NCBI GenBank assembly: GCA_947426945.1
Contig: CANEFX010000010.1
Span: 1-64,000 of the forward strand
DNA from: an uncultured Bacillota bacterium
GTDB lineage: Bacteria; Bacillota; Clostridia; Oscillospirales; Oscillospiraceae
Length of the DNA stretch: 64,000 nt
Direction of reading: 5' to 3'
Both the position numbers and the translations under genes were made by a program. Under the pieces are notes generated by a model, which saw only the letters and a program-made list of their open reading frames with translations, did no database searches and was not told where the DNA came from. Shown here piece after piece: positions 41,599 through 49,692 of this stretch (position 1 is its first letter; the number at the start of each line of letters is the position of its first letter).

Positions 41599-42024
41599 TC
41601 ACCCTCCTATCTTCCGAGAGTTCTTTGCCAGATCATTCAGCAAGAAGTCCATATATAAAGCCACCCGGCTCTCCAGCTCTTTTATATTTTCCTCAGTGAC
41701 CTCATACTCAACTCCGTCATGGGTGAGGATCACGTTTCCGTCTGCATCATACAGCACAACCCAGCTCAGGAGCTTCATCTGCTGCTCCAGACAATAAGAG
41801 AAGCTGACCGTCTTCCGGTTTTCTGTCCAGCCGGAGAACTCGATGGCGGTCATCCCTAACGCTTTAGCAAAGGCCGGAACCTTTGCCCGTGGAACATCTG
41901 CCGCGCCAAGCTCGATCTTATTGATTGAACTTTTATGCTTATAGCCCAGTATCTTCGCCAGGTCTTCCTGACTGAGGCCAAGCTCTTCCCGTCTTTTCTT
42001 AATTTTCTGCCCTAAATTATCCAT
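41599..42024 (-). CDS. XRE-family phage repressor (CI-like)
   Basis: This 141-residue protein has an N-terminal helix-turn-helix (GQKIKKRREELGLSQEDLAKIL, about 5-26, with KSSINKIELG) and a C-terminal helical part (VEYEVTEENIKELESRVALYMDF). There is no LexA-like Ser/Lys protease domain. It should keep the prophage silent by binding the GTAGAA palindromes at 42132 and 44071. It is divergent from the early genes, the usual lysogeny switch. Confidence 0.85.
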   Translation of the reverse strand: MDNLGQKIKKRREELGLSQEDLAKILGYKHKSSINKIELGAADVPRAKVPAFAKALGMTAIEFSGWTENRKTVSFSYCLEQQMKLLSWVVLYDADGNVILTHDGVEYEVTEENIKELESRVALYMDFLLNDLAKNSRKIGG

Positions 42025-42049
42025 TGATCACAACCTCCTCGGAGAAACC

Positions 42050-42078
42050 ATTATACCATGAGAGGCAAAAAATTTCTA
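42050..42078 (-). promoter_or_regulatory. Repressor (lysogeny) promoter with operator half-site
   Basis: TATAAT (42050-42055) and TAGAAA (42073-42078) are spaced by 17 bp on the minus strand. The -35 lies inside GTAGAAATTTTTT, a half-match to the phage operator, fitting repressor autoregulation. Confidence 0.65.
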
Positions 42079-42096
42079 CTTTTTCGGAAAAAATAG

Positions 42097-42152
42097 TTGA
42101 CTTTCTTTCTGCCCGGAGGTACACTATCCACGGGTAGAAAAATATTCTACCC
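42097..42152 (+). promoter_or_regulatory. Rightward early promoter with operator O1
   Basis: TTGACT (42097-42102), 17 bp, TACACT (42120-42125) is followed at 42132-42152 by GGGTAGAA-N5-TTCTACCC, a perfect 8-bp inverted repeat. Repressor bound there would block early transcription. A second operator with the same core is at 44071-44087. Confidence 0.7.
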
Positions 42153-42178
42153 AGTAAACGAGAGGAGGACACACCTAC

Positions 42179-42751
42179 ATGGCAACATTGAGAGAAACCG
42201 CGAGCAGCTACGCCGACGAAATCCGCGAGCGGATCGCCTGGGTCGTGGTATGGAAAACCGGGCGAGGCTGGAACGCCTCAGCGTTCTGGCTGAGCTGTGA
42301 CACTGACGTCTTTGAGGATGATGACCTTCCAGAAGTCCACAAGATCCTGGAGCAGGACCCCAACGCCGTCATGATAAACGGCTACTACTGCGGACACCTC
42401 GGCGAAGACATGAATGTGAACGATCTGGCGGCTGGGATCCGCTGGCACTATGAGAACGGTTACAACCGCCTGAGCGACTCGACTGCTCTTCCGGAAGAAG
42501 ACAACGCACAAGCCATAAAAGTCATCTACACTTTCGGCTCTGACGAACGCTTTCCCTTCCGCGGCGGCTGGGTGGAAATAGTCGCGCCCAGCATGAGAGA
42601 CGCACATGCAATATTCCGGAAGCACTATCCTGATAGAACCCCGGGGATCCTGAACTGCTCCGACTACTACACAGAACAGCAATTCAATGAGTCGGACATG
42701 CCGATCACTGGCAATCGGGGAGCTTTCTGCCACTGTAAGCTCAGCGCATAG
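42179..42751 (+). CDS. Hypothetical phage early protein
   Basis: A 190-residue acidic protein, first gene of the rightward operon after AGAGGAGGA. The N-terminal part has WVVVWKTGRGWNASAFWLSC; the C-terminal part has GGWVEIVAPSMRDAHAIFRKHY and ILNCSDYYTEQQF, and looks like a conserved phage module of about 60 residues. I cannot give a function. Confidence 0.7.
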   Translation: MATLRETASSYADEIRERIAWVVVWKTGRGWNASAFWLSCDTDVFEDDDLPEVHKILEQDPNAVMINGYYCGHLGEDMNVNDLAAGIRWHYENGYNRLSDSTALPEEDNAQAIKVIYTFGSDERFPFRGGWVEIVAPSMRDAHAIFRKHYPDRTPGILNCSDYYTEQQFNESDMPITGNRGAFCHCKLSA

Positions 42752-42765
42752 AGAGGAGGGATAAC

Positions 42766-43026
42766 ATGAAGAATACACTGCAAGACCTGAACAACCACCT
42801 CTTTGAGCAGCTGGAACGGCTGAACGATGAAGACCTGACAGACGAACAGCTTGACAGAGAACTGAGGCGGGCGGAGGGCATGACAAAGATCGCCACCCAG
42901 ATCATCGAGAACGGCGAGCTCGCCTTCAAGACCATGGTCCACATGGACGAGTACGGCTACAACAACGGCCACCAGCAGATCCCCGTCATGCTGGAGGCCC
43001 ACACAAAGGGGGGGGGGACTGAATGA
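42766..43026 (+). CDS. Hypothetical phage early protein
   Basis: An 86-residue helical protein (TLQDLNNHLFEQLERLNDED at the start, then RRAEGMTKIATQIIENGELA). GAGAGGAGG precedes the ATG. It overlaps the HNH gene by four bases. The pattern is common in small phage proteins of unknown role upstream of HNH nucleases. Confidence 0.72.
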   Translation: MKNTLQDLNNHLFEQLERLNDEDLTDEQLDRELRRAEGMTKIATQIIENGELAFKTMVHMDEYGYNNGHQQIPVMLEAHTKGGGTE

Positions 43027-43865
43027 AGAAGGTGTGGAAGTATCCGGATGAAATAACGGACTTTGTCCGAGAGCATGGGCATGAGGGAAGCGTCCGGGAG
43101 ATGCAGGAGCGGGTCAACAGCCGCTTCGGGACCTCTTTCACCTACGACCAGATGAAGAGCATGTTCTCCCGCCACAAGGTCCATGCAGCGCCTCGACTGG
43201 GGCGCAAATATCCCGACAAGCGGATCACCACGCCGGAGATGGACGCCTTCATCCGGGAACATCTCGAAGGGACCGGCTACCAGTCAATGGCCGATCTACT
43301 CAATGCCCGCTTTGGCACCAGCTTCACCAAGGACCAGATGAAGAACTACTACAACCGGAACAAGCTGGACAGCGGCCTCACGGGGCGCTTTGAGAAGGGA
43401 TCCATCCCGGTCAATAAGGGGAAGACCTGGGACGAGTTCATGAGCCCGGAGGGACAAGCTGCCAGCCGGAGGACCACCTTCAAGCCTGGACACCTGCCCC
43501 ACAATGGAGGCACCCCGGTCGGCACTATCCGACTGAGGCACGGCCACAGAAACCGGCCAGGCTCCCACCCCTATTACTGGCAAAAAGTCGCGGAGCCCAA
43601 CGTCTGGCGGATGAAGCACGTCATTGAATGGGAGGAGCACAACGGCCCGGTCCCTGAAGGCAGCATGGTGACTTTTGCAAACGGTGACACGCTTGACTGG
43701 CGGATCGACAATCTGATCCTGGAGACGAAGGCCCAGCACGCGGTCAAAAACCGGCATCACATCCACGGCTATGATCAGGAGAGTGCTCTGACCGCCAATC
43801 AGATCGCCGACATCAAGATCGCCGTGTCACAGAAAAAGAGACGAAGAAAAGGAGGAAAGTCATGA
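43023..43865 (+). CDS. HNH endonuclease with duplicated N-terminal modules
   Basis: This 280-residue protein has two similar 45-residue units at the start (both containing RFGTSFT and DQMK, about 4-50 and 66-115), likely DNA-binding. An HNH_3-type nuclease follows, with WRMKHVIEWEEHNGPVPEG, VTFANGDTLDWRIDNL and the final Asn/His residues. It ends basic (KKRRRKGGKS). It may be a free-standing homing-type or phage nicking enzyme. It is coupled to genes on both sides by four-base overlaps. Confidence 0.85.
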   Translation: MKKVWKYPDEITDFVREHGHEGSVREMQERVNSRFGTSFTYDQMKSMFSRHKVHAAPRLGRKYPDKRITTPEMDAFIREHLEGTGYQSMADLLNARFGTSFTKDQMKNYYNRNKLDSGLTGRFEKGSIPVNKGKTWDEFMSPEGQAASRRTTFKPGHLPHNGGTPVGTIRLRHGHRNRPGSHPYYWQKVAEPNVWRMKHVIEWEEHNGPVPEGSMVTFANGDTLDWRIDNLILETKAQHAVKNRHHIHGYDQESALTANQIADIKIAVSQKKRRRKGGKS

Positions 43866-44068
43866 CCAATACAAAGCTACTCCGCGAAAAAATTGAAGCC
43901 AGCGGGCTGAAGCTCGCCTACATCGCCAGTCAGCTCTGGATCTCGCCCAAAGCGCTGACCATGAAGATAGAAAACCAGACCCAGTTCAAAGCTGCCGAGA
44001 TCAAACGGCTCAGCGAGATCCTCGGAATTGAAACAGCGGAGGAACGGGAACAAATTTTTTTAAGCTGA
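43862..44068 (+). CDS. Cro-like/DUF739 small DNA-binding protein
   Basis: A 68-residue protein with a helix-turn-helix-like pattern (LLREKIEASGLKLAYIASQL, then ISPKALTMKIENQTQFKAAEIKRL), as in DUF739 phage proteins. It overlaps the HNH gene and ends two bases before operator O2 (44071-44087). It is a candidate Cro that competes with the repressor, though it is 1.8 kb from it rather than adjacent. Confidence 0.75.
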   Translation: MTNTKLLREKIEASGLKLAYIASQLWISPKALTMKIENQTQFKAAEIKRLSEILGIETAEEREQIFLS

Positions 44069-44070
44069 AA

Positions 44071-44087
44071 GTAGAAAATTTTTCTAC
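44071..44087. promoter_or_regulatory. Operator O2, GTAGAAAATTTTTCTAC
   Basis: A perfect palindrome sharing GTAGAA/TTCTAC with O1 at 42132-42152. It lies between the Cro-like gene and the next ribosome site (AAGGAGG), where bound repressor could act as a roadblock inside the early operon. Confidence 0.7.
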
Positions 44088-44100
44088 AAGGAGGACACAC

Positions 44101-44334
44101 ATGTCACGAAAAAACAACAATCCGGATCTGACAATGCTGGCGCTGGCCGCCTATGACGCGATCCGGAGGAACCTGGAGGAAAATGATGGAGAAGAAAAGA
44201 AGGCGGCGGAGGTACACGCCGCGGAAGCAGCTGCTCAGCCTGGCGATCGGTATCATGATCGGGCTCCTGGCGGGGCTGGCACACGCGAACAGCGTCCAGC
44301 AACACAGGCAGGCTATCGTCTCATTGCCATCTGA
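44101..44334 (+). CDS. Possible small overlapping phage ORF
   Basis: A 77-codon frame with an excellent ribosome site (AAGGAGGACACAC) and a plausible start (SRKNNNPDLTMLALAAYDAI, then RRNLEENDGEEKKAAEV). Beyond about residue 35 it overlaps the SLT-domain gene in another frame and turns into low-quality sequence. It may be real, like an Rz/Rz1-type nested pair, or serve as a leader for the next gene. Confidence 0.45.
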   Translation: MSRKNNNPDLTMLALAAYDAIRRNLEENDGEEKKAAEVHAAEAAAQPGDRYHDRAPGGAGTREQRPATQAGYRLIAI

Positions 44335-44848
44335 GCCCCCGGCCATAACGGCCACCCAGGAAGCCCCAGAGACGCCCACAGCGCCTCCTGAGCCCTACAA
44401 CGACCCGAACATCCCGGACAACGTGGAAGAGGCTGCACGAGCCGCTGGCGCGGCTTATGACCTATCTCCTGAGCTTCTGGAAGCCGTTGCATTTCATGAG
44501 AGCCGTTACAGCCTGGACGCGGTCAACGGTGACTGCGTCGGTCTGATGCAGATCGCGACCTACTGGCACGAAGACCGGATGGAGCGCCTGGGAGTGACTG
44601 AGGCAGACCTCTGGAAAGCCGGGCCGAGTATGATGGTCGCGGCGGACTTCCTGGACGAGCTGATCCGGCGCTATGACGATCTGGGCACGGCTCTGATGTA
44701 CTACAACGGCGGAGGCGACCACATGGCTGCCTATCTGGAGCGCGGCGAGCTGAGCTGGTACGCCAGCAGCGTCATCGAGATGGCTGAGCAGCTCCGGCAG
44801 GAACATGACAACGCGGAGGAGGTGAGGCCTTTGGACTCAATAAAATAG
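44186..44848 (+). CDS. Membrane-anchored lytic transglycosylase-like (SLT) protein
   Basis: A 220-residue protein with a very basic start (EKKRRRRRYTPRKQ), one signal/anchor helix (about 15-33, LLSLAIGIMIGLLAGLAHA) and an SLT domain. The domain has the catalytic Glu in AFHESRYSLDAVN, then GLMQI and ALMYYNGGGDH. It would cut peptidoglycan glycan strands. It sits with early genes, away from any tail or lysis module. GGAGGA lies five bases before the chosen ATG. Confidence 0.82.
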   Translation: MEKKRRRRRYTPRKQLLSLAIGIMIGLLAGLAHANSVQQHRQAIVSLPSEPPAITATQEAPETPTAPPEPYNDPNIPDNVEEAARAAGAAYDLSPELLEAVAFHESRYSLDAVNGDCVGLMQIATYWHEDRMERLGVTEADLWKAGPSMMVAADFLDELIRRYDDLGTALMYYNGGGDHMAAYLERGELSWYASSVIEMAEQLRQEHDNAEEVRPLDSIK

Positions 44849-44916
44849 GCCCCGGAGAAGTTTCCGGAGCCCAGGAAGACACACATCAATTATAGCAAAA
44901 AGGAGGACATTTTTCA

Positions 44917-45330
44917 ATGAAAATCACAGTTACTTTTGACACTCTGGAAGAGTTCCAGACCTACATGGGGATCCAGTCCCCGAGTAAACCGGCTCAGGAG
45001 GCCGCCCAGGGGGCCCAGGAAGCGCCGAAGGGCACCGGGGCAAAGAAGGACACGAAAAAGGCCGCAAAGGCTCAGGAGGCCGCCCAGGCGCCCGCTGAGG
45101 ACGATCTGATGGAAGACACTCCCGCACCCGGAACGCCCACGGCTCCCGAAGTGACCGAAGACTTCCGCGTGGAGGTCCGGAAGACCCTGGCACAGCTGAA
45201 CAAAAAGGTCGGGAAGAACATCGCCAGCGAGCTGATCAAGGGCTTCGGTGTGGACAAGCTGACCGAGGTCGCTCTGGCTGATCTCCCCGCTCTCATGAGC
45301 AAAGCAAAGGAGGCCCTCAATGCCGAGTAA
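44917..45330 (+). CDS. Hypothetical phage protein with Ala/Lys-rich linker
   Basis: A 137-residue protein: an N-terminal strand-helix unit (KITVTFDTLEEFQTYMG), a low-complexity middle rich in Ala/Lys/Pro (about 22-75), and a helical C-terminal domain (EVRKTLAQLNKKVGKNIASE, about 85-104). It overlaps the start of the DUF2800 gene by 11 bases. Its place before the replication genes suggests an accessory DNA-metabolism role, with no direct evidence. Confidence 0.7.
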   Translation: MKITVTFDTLEEFQTYMGIQSPSKPAQEAAQGAQEAPKGTGAKKDTKKAAKAQEAAQAPAEDDLMEDTPAPGTPTAPEVTEDFRVEVRKTLAQLNKKVGKNIASELIKGFGVDKLTEVALADLPALMSKAKEALNAE

Positions 45331-46498
45331 ACATGCAAAACTGTCCGCATCGAGCGCTTTCCGGTGGATCAACTGCCCCGGATCCGTTGTACTGGCCGAC
45401 CAGCTCCTGGCCCCCGGGTCGAGCGCCTACGCGGACGAAGGAACCCTGGCCCACGCACTCGCCGAGCTGAAGCTCCGGAAGTTCCTCGGCGACGCGGGCA
45501 ACTACGACAAGGAGCTGGCCCAGATCCAGGCCAGTGAATACTACTGCGGCGAGATGGACGAGGCCACCGACTTCTACGCTGAAACCGTCCAGGAGCATCT
45601 GGCAGCGGCAGGCGAGGACGCGGAGCTCATGATCGAGCAGCAGTTCAGTCTGGACAACTGGGTGCCGGAGGGCTTCGGGACCTCTGACGCCGTCATCATC
45701 GGCGGCAGCACGATCGAGGTCATCGACCTGAAGTACGGCAAAGGGGTCAAAGTGGAAGCCAAGAACAACCCCCAGCTGAGGCTCTACGGCCTGGGCGCTT
45801 CTGCCCTCTTCGGGGATCTCTATGACTTTGAGACTGTCCGGACGACCATCATCCAGCCCCGGCTGGACCATGTGAGCGGCGAGGAGATCCCTCTGAAGGA
45901 GCTGCTGCTCTGGGCCGAGGAAGAAGTTGCACCGAAAGCCCGGATGGCGATGGATGGCACGGACTACACCGCCTGCGGCGACTGGTGCCGCTGGTGCCCG
46001 GCGAAGGCGGTCTGCCGGAAGCGGGCCGAGTACAATCTGGAGCTGGCAAAGGACGAGTTCAAGGCTCCCCCGCTCCTCACGGACGAGGAGATCGGCGAGG
46101 TCCTGAGGCGCGCCGAGGAGATCCAGAAGTGGACCAGCGACATCCAGGCCTACGCCCTGGAGGAAGCCCTGGCGGGCAAACAGTTCGACGGCTGGAAGCT
46201 CGTCGAGGGCCGGAGCAACCGGAAGTATGCCGACGATGTCAAGGTGGCCGAGACCCTGGTGGCTGCCGGTTATGACGAGGCCATGCTCTACGAGCGCAAG
46301 CTCTACGGCATCACCGCGATGGAGAAGCTCGTCGGCAAGAAAAAGCTCACGACGACCCTGGGCGACCTGATCATCAAACCGGCAGGCAAGCCCGTCCTGG
46401 TCCCGGAGAGCGACAAGCGCGAAGCAATCAACACGACCGAAGCAGCAAAGGCTGACTTTGACAACACCGAGGACGCCGAGAACGTCCCGCAATTTTAA
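45320..46498 (+). CDS. DUF2800 protein, PD-(D/E)XK nuclease-like
   Basis: A 392-residue protein matching DUF2800: KHAKLSASSAFRWINCPGS at the start, nuclease-like core IEVIDLKYGKGVKVEAKNN (about 132-150, with Asp and Lys of PD-(D/E)XK), and a cysteine set CGDWCRWCPAKAVC (about 218-231) that could bind an Fe-S cluster as in Cas4/AddB. It is regularly followed by DUF2815 and PolA in Firmicute phages, as here, and probably takes part in recombination or replication. Confidence 0.87.
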   Translation: MPSKHAKLSASSAFRWINCPGSVVLADQLLAPGSSAYADEGTLAHALAELKLRKFLGDAGNYDKELAQIQASEYYCGEMDEATDFYAETVQEHLAAAGEDAELMIEQQFSLDNWVPEGFGTSDAVIIGGSTIEVIDLKYGKGVKVEAKNNPQLRLYGLGASALFGDLYDFETVRTTIIQPRLDHVSGEEIPLKELLLWAEEEVAPKARMAMDGTDYTACGDWCRWCPAKAVCRKRAEYNLELAKDEFKAPPLLTDEEIGEVLRRAEEIQKWTSDIQAYALEEALAGKQFDGWKLVEGRSNRKYADDVKVAETLVAAGYDEAMLYERKLYGITAMEKLVGKKKLTTTLGDLIIKPAGKPVLVPESDKREAINTTEAAKADFDNTEDAENVPQF

Positions 46499-46511
46499 GG
46501 AGGATAACATC

Positions 46512-47057
46512 ATGAGCACTAAAGTCATTACCGGTAAGGTCCGTTTTTCCTATGTCAACATCTTCAAGAGCCGCGCCTTCCAGAGCGGCCAGGACGCGAA
46601 GTACAGCGTCTGCCTTCTGATCCCCAAGGATGACAAGGCCACCGTCAAGAAGATCCGCGCCGCGATCGAGGAGGCCATCCAGGAGGGCATCGCTTCCAAG
46701 TGGGGCGGCAAGAAGCCCGGCAACCTGAAGCTCCCGCTGCGTGACGGCGACGACGAGCGGGCCGACGAGGCTCCGGAGTATGAGGGCATGTTCTTCCTGA
46801 ACGCCAACAGCACCCAGAAGCCCGGCATCGTGGACAAGGATCTGAACGAGATCCTCGACCCGGACGAAGTCTACAGCGGCAGCTGGGGCCGGGCCTCGAT
46901 CAACTTCTACCCGTTCAACACCAACGGCAACAAGGGCGTCGGCGTCGGCCTGAACAACATCCAGAAGCTCAAGGACGACGAGCGGCTGGGCGCTGCCCGT
47001 GCTTCTGCCGAGACTGACTTCGGCGACGGCTACGAGGACGACGAGGACGATTTCTAA
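46512..47057 (+). CDS. DUF2815 protein, probable ssDNA-binding protein
   Basis: A 181-residue protein of the DUF2815 family (KVITGKVRFSYVNIFKSR at the start, KYSVCLLIPKDD later) with a strongly acidic tail (last 15 residues mostly Asp/Glu, ending DDEDDF). The OB-like character and acidic tail resemble single-strand binding proteins such as T7 gp2.5. It lies between DUF2800 and the DNA polymerase. AAGGAGGATAACATC precedes the ATG at 46512. Confidence 0.85.
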   Translation: MSTKVITGKVRFSYVNIFKSRAFQSGQDAKYSVCLLIPKDDKATVKKIRAAIEEAIQEGIASKWGGKKPGNLKLPLRDGDDERADEAPEYEGMFFLNANSTQKPGIVDKDLNEILDPDEVYSGSWGRASINFYPFNTNGNKGVGVGLNNIQKLKDDERLGAARASAETDFGDGYEDDEDDF

Positions 47058-47072
47058 GAGAGGAGAAAACAG

Positions 47073-49046
47073 ATGCACAGAGTCATGGGTGTGGACATTG
47101 AAACCTACAGCTCCGTGGATCTGGCCGGGTCGGGCGTCTACGCCTACACGGAGGCGCCCGACTTCGACATCCTGCTGATCGGCTATAAATTCGACGACGA
47201 GGCGGAGGTCCATGTGATCGACACGCTCGCGGTCGACCGGGACTTCGACCCGGAGCTCTACGAGTTCCGCGAAGCGCTCACCGACCCGGACATCATCAAG
47301 ACCGCCTTCAATGCGAACTTCGAGCGGACGTGCCTGGCCAAGTGGACCGGCGCGGCAATGCCTCCGGAAGAATGGCGCTGCACGATGATCAAGGCCCTCA
47401 CCCTGGGCCTGCCGGGCAACCTGGCAGACGTCGGCATCGCTATGGGACTACCGGAGGAAAAGCTGAAGGACCCCCAGGGCAAGGCCCTGATCCAGTTCTT
47501 CTCAAAGCCCTGCAAGCCAACACGGATGAACGGGCAGAGGACGCGCAATCTTCCGGCGCACGACCCCGCGAAGTGGAAGCTCTTCATCGAATACAACCGG
47601 CAGGACGTCGTCACCGAGCAGGAGATCCTCAGGCAGCTGGACATATACAAGACGCCGGAGTCAGAGCAGCAGCTCTGGGCTCTGGATCAACACATGAACG
47701 ACAACGGCGTGAAGCTGGACATCCCGATGGTCGAGAAGATCGTCGAGTATGACACCCAGCGGCGCCAAGAGCTTCAGGAAGAAGCCAAGGTGCTCACGGG
47801 GCTGGCCAATCCGAACAGCCTGGCCCAGCTTAAAAAATGGCTGTCCAAGCAGGGCGTCACGATGACCAGCGTCACAAAGGACACCATCGCGGCCACGCTC
47901 CAGACAGACATCCCGGACAGTGTCCGGAGGATGCTGGAGATCCGGACCGCCCTCGGCAAGACCTCCGTGGCCAAGTACAGCACAATGCTGACGGCGGTCT
48001 GCCAAGATCACCGCCTCCGGGGGATCCTCCAGTTCTACGGGGCCAACCGATCAGGGCGATGGGCCGGGCGCCTGGTGCAGACGCACAACCTCGCCAAAAA
48101 CAGCCTGCCAGACCTGGATCTGGCCCGTGAGCTGGCTGCTGCCGGAGATTTTGACACGCTGGCCACGCTCTTCGGAGAGACGGCCTTCGTCTTCTCCGAG
48201 CTGATCCGGACGGCTTTCATCCCTTCGGACGGCTGCCGCTTCGTTGTGAGCGACTTCGCGGCCATCGAGGCCCGCGTCCTGGCGTGGATCGCTGGCGAGG
48301 AATGGACCCTGGAGGCCTTCCGGCAGGGCAAGGACATCTACTGCGAGACCGCGTCTATGATGTACCGCGTCCCGGTCGAGAAGCACGGACAGAACAGCCA
48401 CCTCCGTCAGAAGGGCAAGGTCGCCGTGCTGGCCTGCGGCTACCAGGGAGGCGTCGGCGCCATGAAACGCATGGACAAAGGCGGCAGCATCCCGGAGGAC
48501 GAGCTTCAGAGCGTCGTGGATCAATGGCGCGAAGCCAATCCCAAAGTCGTGAAGCTCTGGAGGACCTGCGAGCTGGCAGCAAAGACGGCGATCCAGGAGC
48601 ACCGGACCGTCCGCCTGGCCCACGGCATCGCCTTCAGCTACATCAACCGGAACCTCTTCATCCAGCTGCCAAGCGGCCGGAAGCTCTGCTACTGGGACAC
48701 CAGACTGAAGCAGGACGACTACACCGGCCGGCTCTCCATCACCTACATGGGCGTGAACCAGGAGACAAAGCAATGGGGAGAGACCGAAACCTATGGCGGG
48801 AAGCTGGTCGAGAACATCGTCCAGGCAACCGCGAGGGACTGCCTGGCCGTGGCCATGACCAGGGTCAGCGCCCTGGGCTACAAGATCGTGATGCACGTCC
48901 ACGACGAGATGATCGTCGACGTGCCGAACACAGACACCGAGGCCCCCGGCAGGATCAATGCCATCATGGCCCAGCCGATTGACTGGGCCGAGGGGCTCCC
49001 ACTAAAGGGCGACACCTATGAGACGCCCTTCTACAAGAAAGATTAA
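47073..49046 (+). CDS. Phage family A DNA polymerase with 3'-5' exonuclease
   Basis: A 657-residue polymerase. The exonuclease domain (1-190) has VDIETYSS, FNANFERTC and YNRQDVVTE; the polymerase domain has motif A DFAAIEARVLAWIAGE (about 392), motif B around RQKGKVAVLACGYQGG (about 446) and motif C HVHDEMIVDVP (about 609). It is the replicative polymerase of the phage. GAGAGGAG precedes the ATG. Confidence 0.94.
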   Translation: MHRVMGVDIETYSSVDLAGSGVYAYTEAPDFDILLIGYKFDDEAEVHVIDTLAVDRDFDPELYEFREALTDPDIIKTAFNANFERTCLAKWTGAAMPPEEWRCTMIKALTLGLPGNLADVGIAMGLPEEKLKDPQGKALIQFFSKPCKPTRMNGQRTRNLPAHDPAKWKLFIEYNRQDVVTEQEILRQLDIYKTPESEQQLWALDQHMNDNGVKLDIPMVEKIVEYDTQRRQELQEEAKVLTGLANPNSLAQLKKWLSKQGVTMTSVTKDTIAATLQTDIPDSVRRMLEIRTALGKTSVAKYSTMLTAVCQDHRLRGILQFYGANRSGRWAGRLVQTHNLAKNSLPDLDLARELAAAGDFDTLATLFGETAFVFSELIRTAFIPSDGCRFVVSDFAAIEARVLAWIAGEEWTLEAFRQGKDIYCETASMMYRVPVEKHGQNSHLRQKGKVAVLACGYQGGVGAMKRMDKGGSIPEDELQSVVDQWREANPKVVKLWRTCELAAKTAIQEHRTVRLAHGIAFSYINRNLFIQLPSGRKLCYWDTRLKQDDYTGRLSITYMGVNQETKQWGETETYGGKLVENIVQATARDCLAVAMTRVSALGYKIVMHVHDEMIVDVPNTDTEAPGRINAIMAQPIDWAEGLPLKGDTYETPFYKKD

Positions 49047-49059
49047 GGAGGACACACAA

Positions 49060-49629
49060 ATGCCTATCTACAAGAGCAATCAGCCGATCGAAGTCATCAG
49101 AAAGACCAACACGAAGGGCCTGGAGATCATGGTCGGGGACCAGATCCATGTCAGCAAGTACACCGCAACCTGCCAAAAAATCACCCAGGCGGGCGCCCTC
49201 TTCCTTCTGGACCAGTATCTCGACCAGGCCTACCCGATGAACGCGGAAGACAGCAACCGGGGCGGCTACGAGGCCAGCGACCTCAGGAAGACGCTCCAGA
49301 GCGAGGAGGTGCTGAAAATCTTCGCGGAATATCGCGACCGGATGCAGCCCTTCGACAACGGCGACCTGCTGCGGATCCCTTTCTTCGGTGAGATCTTCGG
49401 GAAAGAGGACGCCAACTACTTCGAGCCGGACGGCTGCGAGCAGTGGCCGCTCATGAAGGACCGGAAAAACCGGATCGCCTTCCGGGACAACTCCTGGGAA
49501 TGGGGCTGGCTCCAGAACAAGAGGAAAGGGTCGGCGGCGAACTTCTGCGACGTCGGCGGCTATGGCGTTGCCCTCACCTGGGGCGCCGCGAACTCCGTCG
49601 GCGTCCGCCCGGCTTTCCTTATCGTTTGA
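49060..49629 (+). CDS. DUF6273-like protein
   Basis: A 189-residue protein whose end (SWEWGWLQNKRKGSAANFC, then GVRPAFLIV) fits the DUF6273 pattern found in surface and phage proteins of gut Clostridia. The chosen ATG at 49060 has AAGGAGGACACACAA upstream. It is inserted in the replication module after the polymerase; its role is unknown. No reverse transcriptase or template repeat was seen, so a diversity-generating system is not supported. Confidence 0.65.
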   Translation: MPIYKSNQPIEVIRKTNTKGLEIMVGDQIHVSKYTATCQKITQAGALFLLDQYLDQAYPMNAEDSNRGGYEASDLRKTLQSEEVLKIFAEYRDRMQPFDNGDLLRIPFFGEIFGKEDANYFEPDGCEQWPLMKDRKNRIAFRDNSWEWGWLQNKRKGSAANFCDVGGYGVALTWGAANSVGVRPAFLIV

Positions 49630-49692
49630 TCATACAATCCCGGGGCCCTCGCGGCCCCGGACATCTGGCAATAAACCAGCAAGGAGGAACCG

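Noticed and set aside
49060..49629. Variable protein of a diversity-generating retroelement
   Set aside because: No reverse transcriptase, template repeat or accessory protein is present in the window.
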